From Erodium maritimum (taxonomy: Eukaryota > Streptophyta > Magnoliopsida > Geraniales > Geraniaceae): a stretch of DNA of 64,000 nt. The notes under the pieces were generated by a model. That model worked only from the letters and a program-made list of their open reading frames with translations, was not told the DNA's origin and made no database searches. Positions 44,641 through 56,634 of the stretch are shown in pieces. Within the stretch, counting starts at the first letter, position 1. Every line of letters begins with the position of its first letter. The stretch lies in NCBI GenBank assembly GCA_963921825.1, contig OY997591.1:17231515-17295514 (forward strand), in the 5' to 3' direction. The position numbers and the translations under genes are program-made.

Positions 44641-45440
44641 TCTTATTCCGCTGTCATGAACAAAATACATTTTGATCTAGGACATAGGAGAACGATATGA
44701 TGACGTAAATGAATAGGTTTCGGCTTTACACTTGTTAAACTTGTTTTTGTGGTATTGTTTATATAATTTCGTGTGTAATGCTCTGTCGCCTTGATCACGT
44801 GATAGATGTACGAATCCTATTAACCAACAATTGAGAAATGAGGTTATTAGGAAGAAAAGGAAATTATATAACCTGAGTTTAAATCTAGACTAGAATATAG
44901 TTAGATTGACATGAGTGCAATAACTATAGGATTAAAATCCGAAAGTTAGAGGAATCCGTAAATCTTAATGCTTGGTACATTTCTACACCTAAATTAGAGA
45001 TAATTAGGTGGTCAGGGTACGATAGGATCCTAATGCGATCGAGAGATGGTTATGACTAGTGGTAGAGAATTCTCGTTTTCTTTAGAATAGTACTAGTTGC
45101 AAGTATAGACCGAATCCCGATCATTTATTCATCTTATCAAAACCCTGTCAATGTCCTAGATCGCTTCAAATCTCTGATTTTAAATCTGCTTTTGATATTG
45201 TGTTCTCACATTCTCGGATCATTTACATTATTTCATAATTGCATCGAATCAATATTTATGAAACAAAATCAACAATCGGAATAGGAATAGCTTGACGAAC
45301 AAATTAATTAATAAAAGTGGTTGTCTGATTGCTCCCTTGGGTACGATATCTCGAACTAAACCCCGAATACTACTTGACGATCGGTACGCTTGCCGTGCCA
45401 TTCTGAAAGTCAATTTTCAGAGTGTCAGGTAACATATAAT
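44641..45440. other. Possible LTR fragment, otherwise spacer
   Basis: The segment about 45335-45430 (GGGTACGATATCTCG, AACTAAACCCCGAATACTAC, CGGTACGCTTGCCG, ending near GTGTCAGG) has the look of the 3' end of a plant gypsy LTR of the Athila/Tat type. Upstream to about 44800 may belong to it. No primer site, partner LTR or target duplication was found. Confidence 0.3.
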
Positions 45441-45817
45441 TTGGAATGGGAAAATTATATTTTTTTGACGATTAAAAAATATATTATTTACTAATTTTGT
45501 CAAATTTAAATTAAAATTATTATTCAGAGATTAATTATTATTCTGGGATGAATAAAATTATAAGTTTCAATTTATTTAAATTTATGTTATTATTAATTAA
45601 TTTTGCCAAATTTATTTCAATTTTATATACCATTTACTGCTTCAATAAAGAATTTAATAAAAATATGCAAAATATCAATTCAACATCCACTCACAATCCA
45701 GTTCTCACCATTATGGAACATAGTTAAATTCAGGAGCTGAGAACCACTATTTTGCACAATCAACATATGGTTCCCTAATACGGTTCCCTTATACGGTTCT
45801 TCCCATTGTATATGCTC
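45441..45817 (-). mobile_element. Truncated Harbinger element A (one terminus)
   Basis: The reverse complement begins GAGCATATACAATGGGAAGA and follows the left part of element B (45821 onward) with about 80% identity for roughly 250 bases, including TTGTGCAAAATAGTGGTTCT. Its other end is missing. It ends exactly at the TAA triplet that precedes element B. Confidence 0.75.
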
Positions 45818-45820
45818 TAA

Positions 45821-47801
45821 GAGCATGTACAATGGAAAGAATCGTATAAGATAACCGTATGTTGTCTGTGCAAAATAGTGGTTCTCAGCCTCTGAATTTA
45901 ACTGTGTTCCATAGTGGTAAGAACCATATAGGGAACTGGATTGTGAGTTAATTCTGACTGGATGCTGAATTGATTTTTTGCTGATTTTATTAAATTCAGA
46001 TTTAAAACAGTAAAACTTAAATAAATTTTACAAAAATAATTAATATAACATATATTTTGAAATAAATTGAAACTCATAATTTTATTCATCCTTGAATAAT
46101 ATCATCAAGTACACAAGTGTTGCATATGAAAAGATTTCTTTATTCGTCGTCAGAATGATTATGCGCTCCAAATCGACCCCATATGTGCTCCATAAGGTCC
46201 ACTTGTAGTTGTTGGTCCACCCGATCATCTGTGACACTAAGTCGAGCATCCAAGCGGTCTCGGTAGGCCGGGGGGTCCTCCTTGGTGCCATCGTTGAGGT
46301 GGTGTCCAATCTCGCATTTCTGGAGGCAGATTGAACAACAACTCGTCATCTCCTGCTTCGTACCATTCGCGTTCATCCTCTACAATCATGTTGTCTAGAA
46401 TGATACAACAGTGCATGATATCAGCTAAAGTATACTCGCTCCAAACACGAGCGGGCGGGAAATGATGATCCACTAGGCTTGGAGGACTCCAAAAGAGCGT
46501 TCAATATCTTTCTGAGCACCTTCTTGGACTTTAGCAAACAATTTCTCTTTGTGGGTATAGGGATGGTGAATAGACTTCACGAACCGACTCCATGATGGGT
46601 AAATGTCGTCCACCAAATAATAAGGTCGGTCGTAATGATGGTCGTTGATCTCGTACTCCACGGAAAGCTCACGGCCAAGGGAAGCGTCGTGTAACAAGTG
46701 GCTGTTGTTGAGGATGTTGATGTCGTTGTTCGAGCCAACCATTCTGAAAAACACATGCCAAATCTATAAATCACGGGACACTACAGCTTCCAGCACAATG
46801 GTGGAATCCCAGTGGTGATCTCCCCAGTCATGGGCTCCTTGCAATGTGGTTGGGAAATTCTTCCACAACCAATGCATACAGTCAAGACTCTCAATCATGT
46901 CGGGGAACCCTCGATTGTACCCTGATTCGAGTAATCAGGTCAAGTCATTTGGTGTGGATTTTATGCTCGCACTCAACCCCGAATACCTCAACAACGGCCT
47001 TGTAAAAGTGGTGTACACATTCAAGTATGGTACTTACCCCAACACGTAGGGATTTGTCCAACGAATCGGCCGAGCACCCATAACCAGGCATACATATCGT
47101 GGCGATGTATTTTTGGTGAGTTGATAACCCCAAGCTACCTACTTCTGAATGAAGTAATCGTCATGATCTGCCACCTTGTCCATCACCCGTTGAAAAAGTG
47201 GCTGTCACATACAGAATCAACGCCTAAACATATCGGGCCCATACGTGGGCTGCTCGGAAAAATAATCTTGCATTAATTTGTCGTGGGCTTCGAGACGCCC
47301 CTTGTGAATCTGTCGTCGGGAAGGTTCCCCACGTTCGATCCTCTGCCTCAGTGTGTTGATCCTTGGTATCGATCCCTCTTTGCCTCTCTCAACCCTTCAC
47401 CGGAGTTCTTCTTCCACTAAACACATTTGGGCTGTCAACTCCTCATACGATGGACCCTCCTTGTCAGACATTTTGTATCAAAATACAGGAGATAAATTTA
47501 TGATTTTGAGAGAGAAAGTTGAGGGGATATTGTTGGTGGTATTGGAGAATGAGGAGGGTCTATTTATAGATGGAATATGTGGCTTTGAATGATTTTTAAA
47601 AAGTTGTTAACATTATCCGACCGTTGCCAACGGTGGGATTTTTTTCGATCCGGCGAGACCACGTGTTGAGCCATGATTGACGACCGTGATTTAGCGGTGC
47701 GCGGTTCATATTAACGACATCCACAACGCACCGACCCGCGAACCACTAAATCACAGTTCGTCGATACAATTCGCTTACTGTTCGTTGCGTTGTAAGTGCT
47801 C
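45821..47801 (-). mobile_element. PIF/Harbinger element B with transposase remnant
   Basis: Termini GAGCATGTACAATGG and (reverse complement of the right end) GAGCACTTACAACG lie between TAA triplets at 45818-45820 and 47802-47804. It is 1981 bases long and carries a minus-strand HARBI1-type transposase gene with its own TATA box. The usual Myb-like ORF1 is absent. Confidence 0.85.
46140..47471 (-). pseudogene. Harbinger (HARBI1/ALP1-like) DDE transposase pseudogene
   Basis: The start is MSDKEGPSYEELTAQM at 47471, with a TATAAATA box at 47568-47561 on the same strand. Reading on, with several stops and frame changes, the DDE_Tnp_4 order appears: ESLDCMHWLWKNFPTT (first Asp), HDWGDHHWDSTIVLEAV, FRMVGSNNDINIL (second Asp, about 46720), then LVDDIYPSWSRFV, and AQKDIERSFGVLQA (Glu, about 46480). 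The C-terminal DIMHCCIILDNMIVEDERE ends near 46240. All three catalytic acids survive, although the frame does not. Such transposases cut TIRs and insert into TAA/TTA targets together with a Myb-like partner protein. Confidence 0.88.
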
Positions 47802-47804
47802 TAA

Positions 47805-48454
47805 GAGCATGTACAGTGGGTCAAACCGGATGATTAAATTGTATGCCAACTGTGCAAAATTAAGGTTTGCAATCCTTATAATAAATTGTGTTCTAGAGTG
47901 GTACAAACCGGATGATCAAACCGTATTGTGAGTGGATGCTGACTGGATGCTGAATTGATATTTTGCTGATTTAATTAAATGGTTTATTAAAACAATAAAC
48001 ATTTTATAAAATTGAAATAAATTATGGTAAAAATAATTATTAATAAATTAATTAATTAATTAATTGCATTGTATGTTTAATTTTATTGCTCGGGAGCCAA
48101 ATTCGACCCGAAAAATACTAAAATTTAGTCGGAAACAGACACTGACGAGTTTTACATTTTAGATAAAAATATTGTGTCCATTCTAAATGTTGCCCAATAT
48201 TTGTTATAGTGTAAAATTATCTATTTATACTTTAATTTTGGATTTATCCTATTTAGTTAAATCTGATTTTACGTATTTTTAATATAAAAATATCGGGATG
48301 ACCACGTGTCGTAACACGGATAACTGACGCACGAATCGAACGGTTCGCGGTTCACAAAAATGGTGCCCCATAATAGATCGAACCGCGACCCGCAAACCGT
48401 ATTATACGGTTCGGTGCGCCAATTCATACACGGTGTGTAGCACTGTACATACTC
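47805..48454. mobile_element. Harbinger MITE C, 650 bases
   Basis: The left end GAGCATGTACAGTGG and right end CACTGTACATACTC are inverted, between TAA at 47802-47804 and TAA at 48455-48457. The left 150 bases resemble those of element B (GTGAGTGGATGCTGACTGGA, TGCTGAATTGATATTTTGCT). The right part shares the CGCGGTTC / ACCGCG motifs. It is a non-autonomous relative of B. Confidence 0.85.
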
Positions 48455-48457
48455 TAA

Positions 48458-49687
48458 ATGGACGTTCAAATTTAGATAGGTTCATATTTCTTATATAAAG
48501 ATTGGTCTATACAAAATCCTCCGATATAAATCCGACTACTAGTTCTCGAATTAACAATAATCTATATATGAATCCTCTTCATTTGATCCTGTTCTCCGCT
48601 TACTCCACCGCTTTTAGTAACGAACCTACCCGCATTCATAGTTCCTTCCAGGGTAGTGCATTCCGCACAATTACCAAGTTCCTTCCTTTTATTTGGTTAA
48701 AAAATATACAAAAAATAATTGTGCAACTATTGACAGTTCAAAGTTCAAACCCACACGACATGTAATAACGCGTAGTTGTGTAAAGTGAACAAGCTTGTCA
48801 TTGTTTAGCTAAACCTAACTCAACCCAACACTATCACAAAAGTGTTTGTAACTTTTCCCTATTTTATTCATGCACCAAAAAGATCAGCCACAAGAAATTA
48901 CAAGGACGAGTTTCCGCAAAAGACAAAAGCAGCCGGGACGATTCTCCGCATCGCATTATCAGTGAAATATTAATAATATTCGGATAGGCCACTCTAGATT
49001 TGTTTTTTTTTTTGGAAGTTATATGATTTTATTATTGTGGCACGTATATGTATATATATATTATTGAGATTTGAGAAAAGATAATTCAAAGGGAGATTAT
49101 ACATAGATAGTGATGTGTTGGATGCGTTGGATCAGAGTCATGGCTTGCCAGTATCAGAACGGATGGTTGAGAGTGGAAGTAAAAAGTAACTTATTTTATA
49201 CTTGTTTCTGAATTTTATTGTACTGTCCTTGTATTCGAGTGCATGTGCGTGGCTGCATCAGGCTGGCTTCCATATATTCGCACACATATCCAAATCGTAT
49301 TTGGCTGTCTGTTTTTCATTTTCTTTTTCTTTTTTAATACTTAAACATCCTTGATTTCGAAAGAACATGAATCATGGAAGTCCTTTTGTATGTATTGATC
49401 AGGAGATCGACGTCGGTCATGGTTGGATATCGATTCATTTGGTTTTGTAATCAGTTTGGATTAGATCGACTAGAACCGTGACCCTTCTCGTGTTTAACCT
49501 CCAACTCCACTATGTTACACGTGCTATCACTTGTAAATTTTGGTATCTTTTTTTCTCAAGTACAAAATGAGTTTGATAACTTTCTTTAAATCTAGACACT
49601 CTTGAAATTAGGCTTCAAAAGCCTAAGCCCAAAGACCCATATCTTAAGCTCATCCAAGAACTTAAGCCTATTGTCTTTTTTGTCTTA
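48458..49687. other. Spacer, nothing recognised
   Basis: AT-rich. No gene, repeat array or RNA could be supported. Confidence 0.3.
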
Positions 49688-50800
49688 TGTTGAAGTAATT
49701 GGAACAATAAGGTTTCAAATAGGGCTGAGCAAATAAATCCGATTTAATCGTCACTGTCCAAAACCGACCAGAACCGGCACCGGAGTCACCGGAACCGACG
49801 GCAAAACGGCCGGAGCCGGTCACCTAAACTGTGAAACCGTTGAAAAACGGTTGGTGGTCGGTTCTGGTTCACTAAACCGACGGTCAAACGGTTATAACCG
49901 TTTAGACAGCTGGCCCTGAGTTCGGCCCACTGTGTATCAGAAGCCCACTAAAGTTTGGCCCAACCTTAGACTTCAGCCCAGCCCAGACCGACAACCTTAC
50001 CTTATCTCTCCATGCGCGCCGCCCTTCATTCCTGAACCCTAGCCTCTCTCTCTTCTCACGCAGCTTCTCCTCTCCCAGTCTCTCTCTCTCTCTCTGTCTT
50101 CATTTGTCTCTAAACTCGAAGCTAACGCTTCCAAATCTCCACCTTACGATCGTCGGCACGCCTAAGTATCCGTTGTGTGGCATTTAATTTGGGGGATATA
50201 AGAGGGTCGGAAAAGGAGCTGTTAAAAGGAGAATCGGCTTTGGTTTTGTCTTCACTCTTCACATAATCGGCTTTGTCACACCCCAAATTCGGTTTTGACC
50301 GGACTCGAGACGTGACTTAAGGATGAAGCAATTGTAATACTTTTAGGACATAAAACCAATAAAGTCATCTAACATTAATTCAACCAAATACCTTAAATAA
50401 CAACTTATAATACAATCTCTACAAAAGGTTCACAAAAATTAATAATAATCCTTTAACAAAGTTCATGACCACAAAATACGACCAACGCCTCTAAGCACCC
50501 GGACCCTAGAAGCTCCCGAGCCTCGAGTCCACTAATCATCACGTAATCCTGTAAAACAGTCATAAACAAATAGGGGTGAGCTCCCGCTCAGTAGGGAAAA
50601 TGCATAACTAGGCATGCTTTTAGTTTAACAATTAGGGTTTCTCCATTTTAGTTCAAATCTCAAATACGAAGAAATGTGAATGCATTGAAATGTGAGTAAA
50701 CCGAGTGTTCAACGATTTAAAAGAGTCAACAACAATCATAGGGAAATAAAGGAATCAATGCATTTCTTAAATAATCAAAGAGGGATAAAGCGTTCGATAA

Positions 50801-51175
50801 ATGTCGTGGAACATGAAGTCGCCACCCTCTGATCCACAATACTCGTTGTGCCATGTCAGATTTTCCCTCGGTCTAGAGGAGACACATACATCGGATTACC
50901 GGAAGTATCCCTCGAAGGGTACATACCGTCGGAATCTTCGGAAATGTCACCAAAAGACCATATGTCATCGGGACAAAGTAGAATAATGTTGTGGGACATG
51001 AAGTCGCCACCCTCCGATTCACAATACTCTCTGAATCATATCGGATTTTCCCTCGGTCCAGAGGAGACGCATAACGTCGGGCTACCGGTAACAACCCCTG
51101 AGGGCGCTTATCGTCGGGATTCTCGGAAAGGCCTCCAAAGGACCATATGTCATAGGGAACCAAGGTAATACTCCC
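50801..51175. repeat. Two-unit 185-base repeat in the solo LTR
   Basis: ATGTCGTGGAACATGAAGTC at 50801 returns as ATGTTGTGGGACATGAAGTC at 50986, and the similarity runs through the whole unit (TTTTCCCTCGGTC, AGAGGAGAC, GACCATATGTCAT). Confidence 0.88.
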
Positions 51176-51214
51176 GCAGGACGCATACGCTTGGGTGAAA
51201 TAACAATAAATCAA

Positions 51215-51750
51215 TCCCCGCGGGGTAAACCATCCAATTGCCCCGCAGAGTCTAGTGTCCAATGCCCCGCAGGGTCCGATAATCAATGCCCCGCATGGTC
51301 CAATAATCAATGCCCCGCAGGGTCCATAACCATTGCCCCCAGGCTCAATAACCAATGCCCCGCAGGGTCCATAACCATTGCCCGCAGGCTCAATAACCGA
51401 TGCCCCGCAGGGTCCATAACCATTGCCCGCAGACTCAATAACCAATGCCCCGCAGGGTCCATAACCATTGCTCGCAGGCTCAATAACCAAATGGCCCGCA
51501 GGGTCCATAACCTTTATCCCGCAGGATCTGCCAAACAATACCCCGCATGGCCTACCAATTATTATCCCGCAGGATCTACCAAACAATACCCCGCAGGGCC
51601 TACCAACCATTATCCCGCATGATCTACCACACAATACCCCGCAGGGCCTACCAATCATTATCCCGCAGGATCTACCAAACAATACCCCGTAGGGCCTACC
51701 AACCATTATCGCGCAGGATCTACCACACAATACCCCGCATGGCTTACCAA
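51215..51750. repeat. CCCCGCAGG minisatellite in the solo LTR
   Basis: Two related arrays. From 51215, units of 22-45 bases are built on CCCCGCAGGGTC and CCATAACCATTG. From about 51515, units of about 48 bases alternate ATCCCGCAGGATCTACCA and ACCCCGCAGGGCCTACCA. The regular period makes long open frames on both strands, including a 293-codon minus-strand frame, which are not genes. Confidence 0.9.
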
Positions 51751-53723
51751 TCAAACTCAGAAGGTCACAGATTCATCAATACACACCACACGGGATTCAT
51801 ACCCACAATTACACTTACCATCATACTTACCATTTGCGATCCATCGGTCCATCGATCATCTGATCGTACCGTTTGGCACAATCAGTCATACTCGATCATC
51901 CATTCACCCATTCAATCATTTAAGCATGCATTCGATCGTTCAAGCATGCATTCGATCATTCAAGCACTCGAGTATGCATTTAATCTAGTTTCATTAGACT
52001 CTTGATTATCCTAATGACTAGCAAACAAGCATGTGAAGCTAACACACAACTAATCCGAGAGCTCATCACAGCCTCTCTACCAGTAAATCAATTCCCAAGT
52101 ATTGAAAGCGAGCTAATACTAGTGATTCACGTCCTAAGCATGCTTACTAGACGCATCCGTTTATTAGTAATTGAAAGACATTTATTCTAGTTATTCGCAT
52201 CCTATATGCAATTCTAGGACCTTTCCAATTTTATTAACCTAGTAGGCATACTAAGCGTTATTTAAATGAGAAGTTAAGACTTTCCCTACCTCGATCGCTA
52301 TCCAAATGCTTAGTCAACGAGAGCCGCCTAGTAGCCTCATCCGTCGTGCTCGGGTCCAACGTCTAAGATCACAAAGCAATATGAGAATTGATGCTAATTA
52401 AAAAGCGGTTTAACGAGAAGAAGTACCCAAACTAATTCCCAATCAGTCGACTTATCAAAATGGGCCCAAAATGGCCCCTTTTGCCCGTGATCGGGAAAAC
52501 GTCCCTTCGGAGACAAGAGCCATTTTAAGGTGTACGAAGTAGTAGAGATAAGTTGATAAATACATGTAGCAAGGAAGAAAACGCCACTGCAATGCAACCT
52601 CTTCTCCTTTGATTTGATCAAATAATTTCAATTACAACACTACTCCTATTAAGTAAACAAAAGAAAAACTAGGCACGGCTTCAAAGAATTGTAGCAACAT
52701 TTCAATCTTGAGCTTATCAGGTAAAGTAGAGGCACAGAGCTATTATTTTGTAAGTAAAACGATCTTTGTATTCCTATATTTTAACATTGACTTGTAAGTA
52801 AAACTCAACATCAACATTATCATTATACACATGTTAAACCAGACACGTAAGCACAATTAATATTATGGAAGGAGAAACAAGAATGGTACAGAGTATCCAA
52901 TTCATTGTATATATCAAGTTCGTTCAGTTCATCCATCCTACCAATGAAAAATCTCTCCAGAAACAAGAAAAAGTCATATATAATCATAGTCCAATTTCAA
53001 ACAAGCATAATCTACTTCACAAGATTCCATCCCACAACATCGCTTGCAGAAATCATATATTAGTATCATTTCTTACCCAGACAAGCAACAAATTTCAGAT
53101 TCATCAAATTACCCGACAGAGAATAAAATGAAGTCAGAAATACATACCGACTGAACAGAGGTCGATGAAGGAGAAGCGCCACCTGGGTTCGATTCCGACC
53201 AAGTCGCGTACAACCGATAAGCTCCGAAACGAGGCCAGTCGAAATTCCAAAAAAAAGAAACTACAGCCGCGAGACGTAGAAGAAGACGATGGTGCAGAGG
53301 AGATTGGAACCCTTATTGTTCTAACCCTTTGGTGCTCAACGATACAACTAAAAAGGGCTTTTAAGTTAGGTTAAAATGGGCTTAGCTCGTGGGCTTAATT
53401 TGGAGTCAGATATCAGCCCTTTTTTTGTACAAGACAAATGAGTTTAGTCCATTTAAATGAGCCAGTGCATAAACAAAACTAGTCCAACCAGAATGATGTC
53501 ACACGCGCCTAAGGGTAATCACGCGCACAAGGTACAGCTGCTGTTGGCTGACCAGGTGAACGTTTTTTTTTCTTTCTAAAACATTTGTTGCATATTTCAA
53601 CCCCATTGTTTCAAATTTCAAAATAATACCCTTTTAAAATGAGTCGGGTTTTACAGGCTTCCTCCTCCTAGTTCATTGACGACCGGCTTCAAGGCTTCAA
53701 GTTCAACGACGACCTCAACCTCA

Positions 53724-56634
53724 TGGCCAGAGACGATGGAAAGGTAAACGTAAACCCTAACCTTTGTCTTTTTACAATTTTTTCTGGTTCATGATTAGTT
53801 AATAACTTGGGGTTTGGTACTGATTTAGTGATTTTAACCTTAGATTATAAAAATTAGGTTGAATGTGGTATTGATTCTGAAACCCTCAATCTTTGGTACT
53901 GTCTTTGAAACCCTAGATATTAATTAGGATTTTTAAACCCTAATTTCGAATGTTTGATGTTTGAAACACTAATTCAGATATTAACTGTGCATGAAATTAT
54001 AATTTAGATATTTAGTGTGTAGAATCTTTAATTTTTGGAACCCTAATTTAGATATTAAGTCACTTAATCCTTGATCTTTAAACATTTCAGTCACTACTTT
54101 AATATCAGATTTGTAATCTGATTATATATATGTTTTTTTACATCTGATTGTAAAAATTTGTTTTAATATTTATTATCTGATTTTTAATATATATGATATT
54201 TTTATATCTGATTTTTTGGATCTGATTTTAAAACTGTGTTTCAATATTCTGATTTTGAATATATGATTTTTATATCTGATTTTTTACATGTGATTTTAAA
54301 ACTGTTTGAATATTTAATATCTGATTTTGAATATATGATTTTAAAACTTTGTTTCAAAATGAAATCAGATGTCAGTTTGTGTATTAATATATATGATTGA
54401 GTATTATCTGATTTCAATATTTAATGTTAGTTTAAATATCATCTTATTTTTAAAATTTTGTTTCAATTTCTAATGTAAATTTGTGTATTGGCAAGGCATT
54501 TTCATACCAGGATCAGTCACTGAAATTGGTCAAGGATCGGCTGGATCGCTATGGATTCAAATTGGAGGTGGGGGAGCTAGTTCAGGAGTTGTGCATGGTG
54601 GTAAGGATGCAGCATCAGCTGCATCCTCAGGTAAAACTAAACCCTCTAAGCGTACATCTGATGTTTGACAAGATTTTAATTTGGTTGTTGTAGATGGTAA
54701 GGAAAGGGCTTATTGCAAGTATTGCCCTAAGAACTATCCTGCCCAATCTAGTAATCATGGCACTAGTACCCTTAGAAACCATGTTGGTAGTTGCCCTAAA
54801 AACCCAGCAAAGAAAATGTTAGGTCTTAAGCAAGGGAAGTTGAACTTGAACAAGTTGGGTAAAAATGGGGAACTTACAACCTGGCACTTCGATCAAGAAG
54901 TTTGCCGCCTTGCCCTTGCTAAAATGATAATCATTGATGAATTACCGTTTAGGTTTGTTGAGGGTGAGGGGTTTAAGGCATTTATTGAAGCTGCTTGTCC
55001 AATGTTCAAAATTCACACTAGGTTTACTGTGATGAGGGGTGTGCATAAATTGTACGAGGCTGAAAAACTCAAATTGCACGAGTTTTTCAGCAAGTCTAAT
55101 TTTAGAATATCCTTCACTACAGACACTTGGACTAGCTGTCAACAGATTAATTATGTCCCTTACTGCTCATTTTATTGATGATGACTGGGTTTTGCACAAA
55201 AAAATTATCAATTTTTGCCCAATATATTCTCACAAAGGTGAGGACATTGGGCGAATGGTTGAAACTTGTTTGAGTTCATGGGGACTTAATAAGATAATGT
55301 GCATAACTGTTGATAATGCTAGTCCAAATAAAGATGCCATCAAATACTTGCGTGCACAACTTAGTAAGAATATGTTGTGTCATCAAATTTTGGATGGTAA
55401 ATTCATGCACACGAGGTGTGTAGCACACATTATGAATCTGATTGTTAAGGAAGGGCTTGCTGAAATGGGGGAATTTATTGATAAGATTAGATTCGCTGTT
55501 AAATTTATTAGAAGTTCCCCTTTGGGACTGTCTAGGTTTAAAACAGCTTGTGAAGAGGCTGGTTATGAAACAACTAGGCTTCTTTCCTATGATGTTGCAA
55601 CTAGATGGAACTCAACGTACTTAATGCTTGATTCAACATGTAGGTTAGACAAAGACTTTTACATGTACGGTATTCTGGACCCTACTTTGAATGCGGAAAT
55701 GGATTCTAAATTACATGGTAGATTAACTCAATCCGATTGGGATGAAGTGAAATCTATTATGCCTTTTTTAGAATTATTTTATGATGCAACAGTTAGAATA
55801 TCGGGTTCATCATATGCTACATCTAATTTTGTACTAAACGAAATAGCAGATATAGATCAAAGTATTAAAGATGGGTTGACTAGTCCTAATGTGAACTTGA
55901 GAAACATGGTCATTAAGATGCGTGAAAAATTTAACAAATATTTTGGGAATTTGGCAATGTTAAACCTGTTCACTGTTTTGTCACCTGTTTTTGATCCCCG
56001 TTAGAAGCTGGATTTTGTGAATTATGTCTTAGGGGAGATGTATTCTGCTGAAATTAGTGCAATTATAAGGCCATTGGTCAACTCATCTCTCAATGATATG
56101 TTTGCCAATTACAAAGTCGAATATGGTGTAAGTGATGATCCACCAACACGACCGGACAGTTCCGTTAGTGTTGGTGACAAACCATCTAAACACCGAAATT
56201 TTGAAAAATTCAAAAAACTCTGTACCTCACAAGTTGGGTCTTCTAAATCTGAATTAGAAAGGTATCTTAGTGAGGATAGAGAAGATGATAGTGATGATTT
56301 TAATATTCTATCATGGTGGAAAGCAAATGCACAAAGATTCCCTGTTTTGTATAGAATGGCTAGGGACATCTTGGCCATTCCAATGACCTCGGTTTCTAGT
56401 GAGAGTGCTTTTAGCAATGGTGGAATGATACTAGACCCTTCTAGGAGCTCAGTAAGCACGAGGACAGTGCAAGCCCTTATATGCACACAAGATTGGTTGA
56501 AGGGTCCTCTAACTCTTCCTTCTATGGAAGAGTTGGTGAAAGACATGGAACAACTTCAAATCGAAGAAGATGGTAATTTTTTACATTTGAATCTGTTTAT
56601 TGTGCTGCTTTTCTGTTATTCTTTTATTGTTTAA
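53724..56634 (+). pseudogene. hAT transposase, BED zinc finger and dimerisation domain; broken
   Basis: A short first exon around MARDDGK (53724) precedes an intron that begins GTAAACG. Coding resumes at about 54495. The stop at 54666 precedes the BED finger (CKYCPKNYPAQS, HGTSTLRNHVGSC, about 54710-54795). The catalytic core follows: FTTDTWTSCQ (first Asp), a frameshift near 55150, then SLTAHFIDDDWVLHKKI, ITVDNASPNKDAIKYL (second Asp), HTRCVAHIMNLIV and DVATRWNSTYLML. A stop at 56002 interrupts DPR-KLDFV. The C-terminal hAT dimerisation region has LSWWKANAQRFPVLYRMARD and IPMTSVSSESAFSNGG (the Glu). It is of the RICESLEEPER/Ac-like type. There are only two stops and one frameshift over about 700 codons, so inactivation is fairly recent. 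Confidence 0.9.

Larger units (their letters stand above)
50274..53655 (-). repeat. Solo gypsy LTR (3.4 kb) nested in the hAT
   Basis: On the minus strand it begins TGTAAAACCCGACTC and ends TTTGGGGTGTGACA. The perfect 5-bp target duplication GGCTT flanks it (50269-50273 and 53656-53660). No internal gag or pol is present, so it arose by LTR-LTR recombination after insertion. It belongs to the same family as the 5' LTR at 31840-34575. Confidence 0.92.

Noticed and set aside
51215..51750. Regular repeats that could suggest a CRISPR-like array
   Set aside because: Units drift continuously without constant repeats and unique spacers. The array is within an LTR of a plant genome.
50873..51754. 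293-codon open frame on the minus strand with repeating Cys-Gly peptides
   Set aside because: It is created by the periodicity of the LTR minisatellite. The plus strand is equally open, and no family motif is present.
53183..53215. GGTTCGATTCC, a tRNA/SINE B-box-like motif
   Set aside because: The flanking bases do not form a T-arm (two of five stem pairs fail) and no A box or cloverleaf lies upstream. It is inside the solo LTR.
53165..53374. Lys/Arg-rich 69-codon frame
   Set aside because: It lies within the solo LTR and has no family similarity that I recognise.
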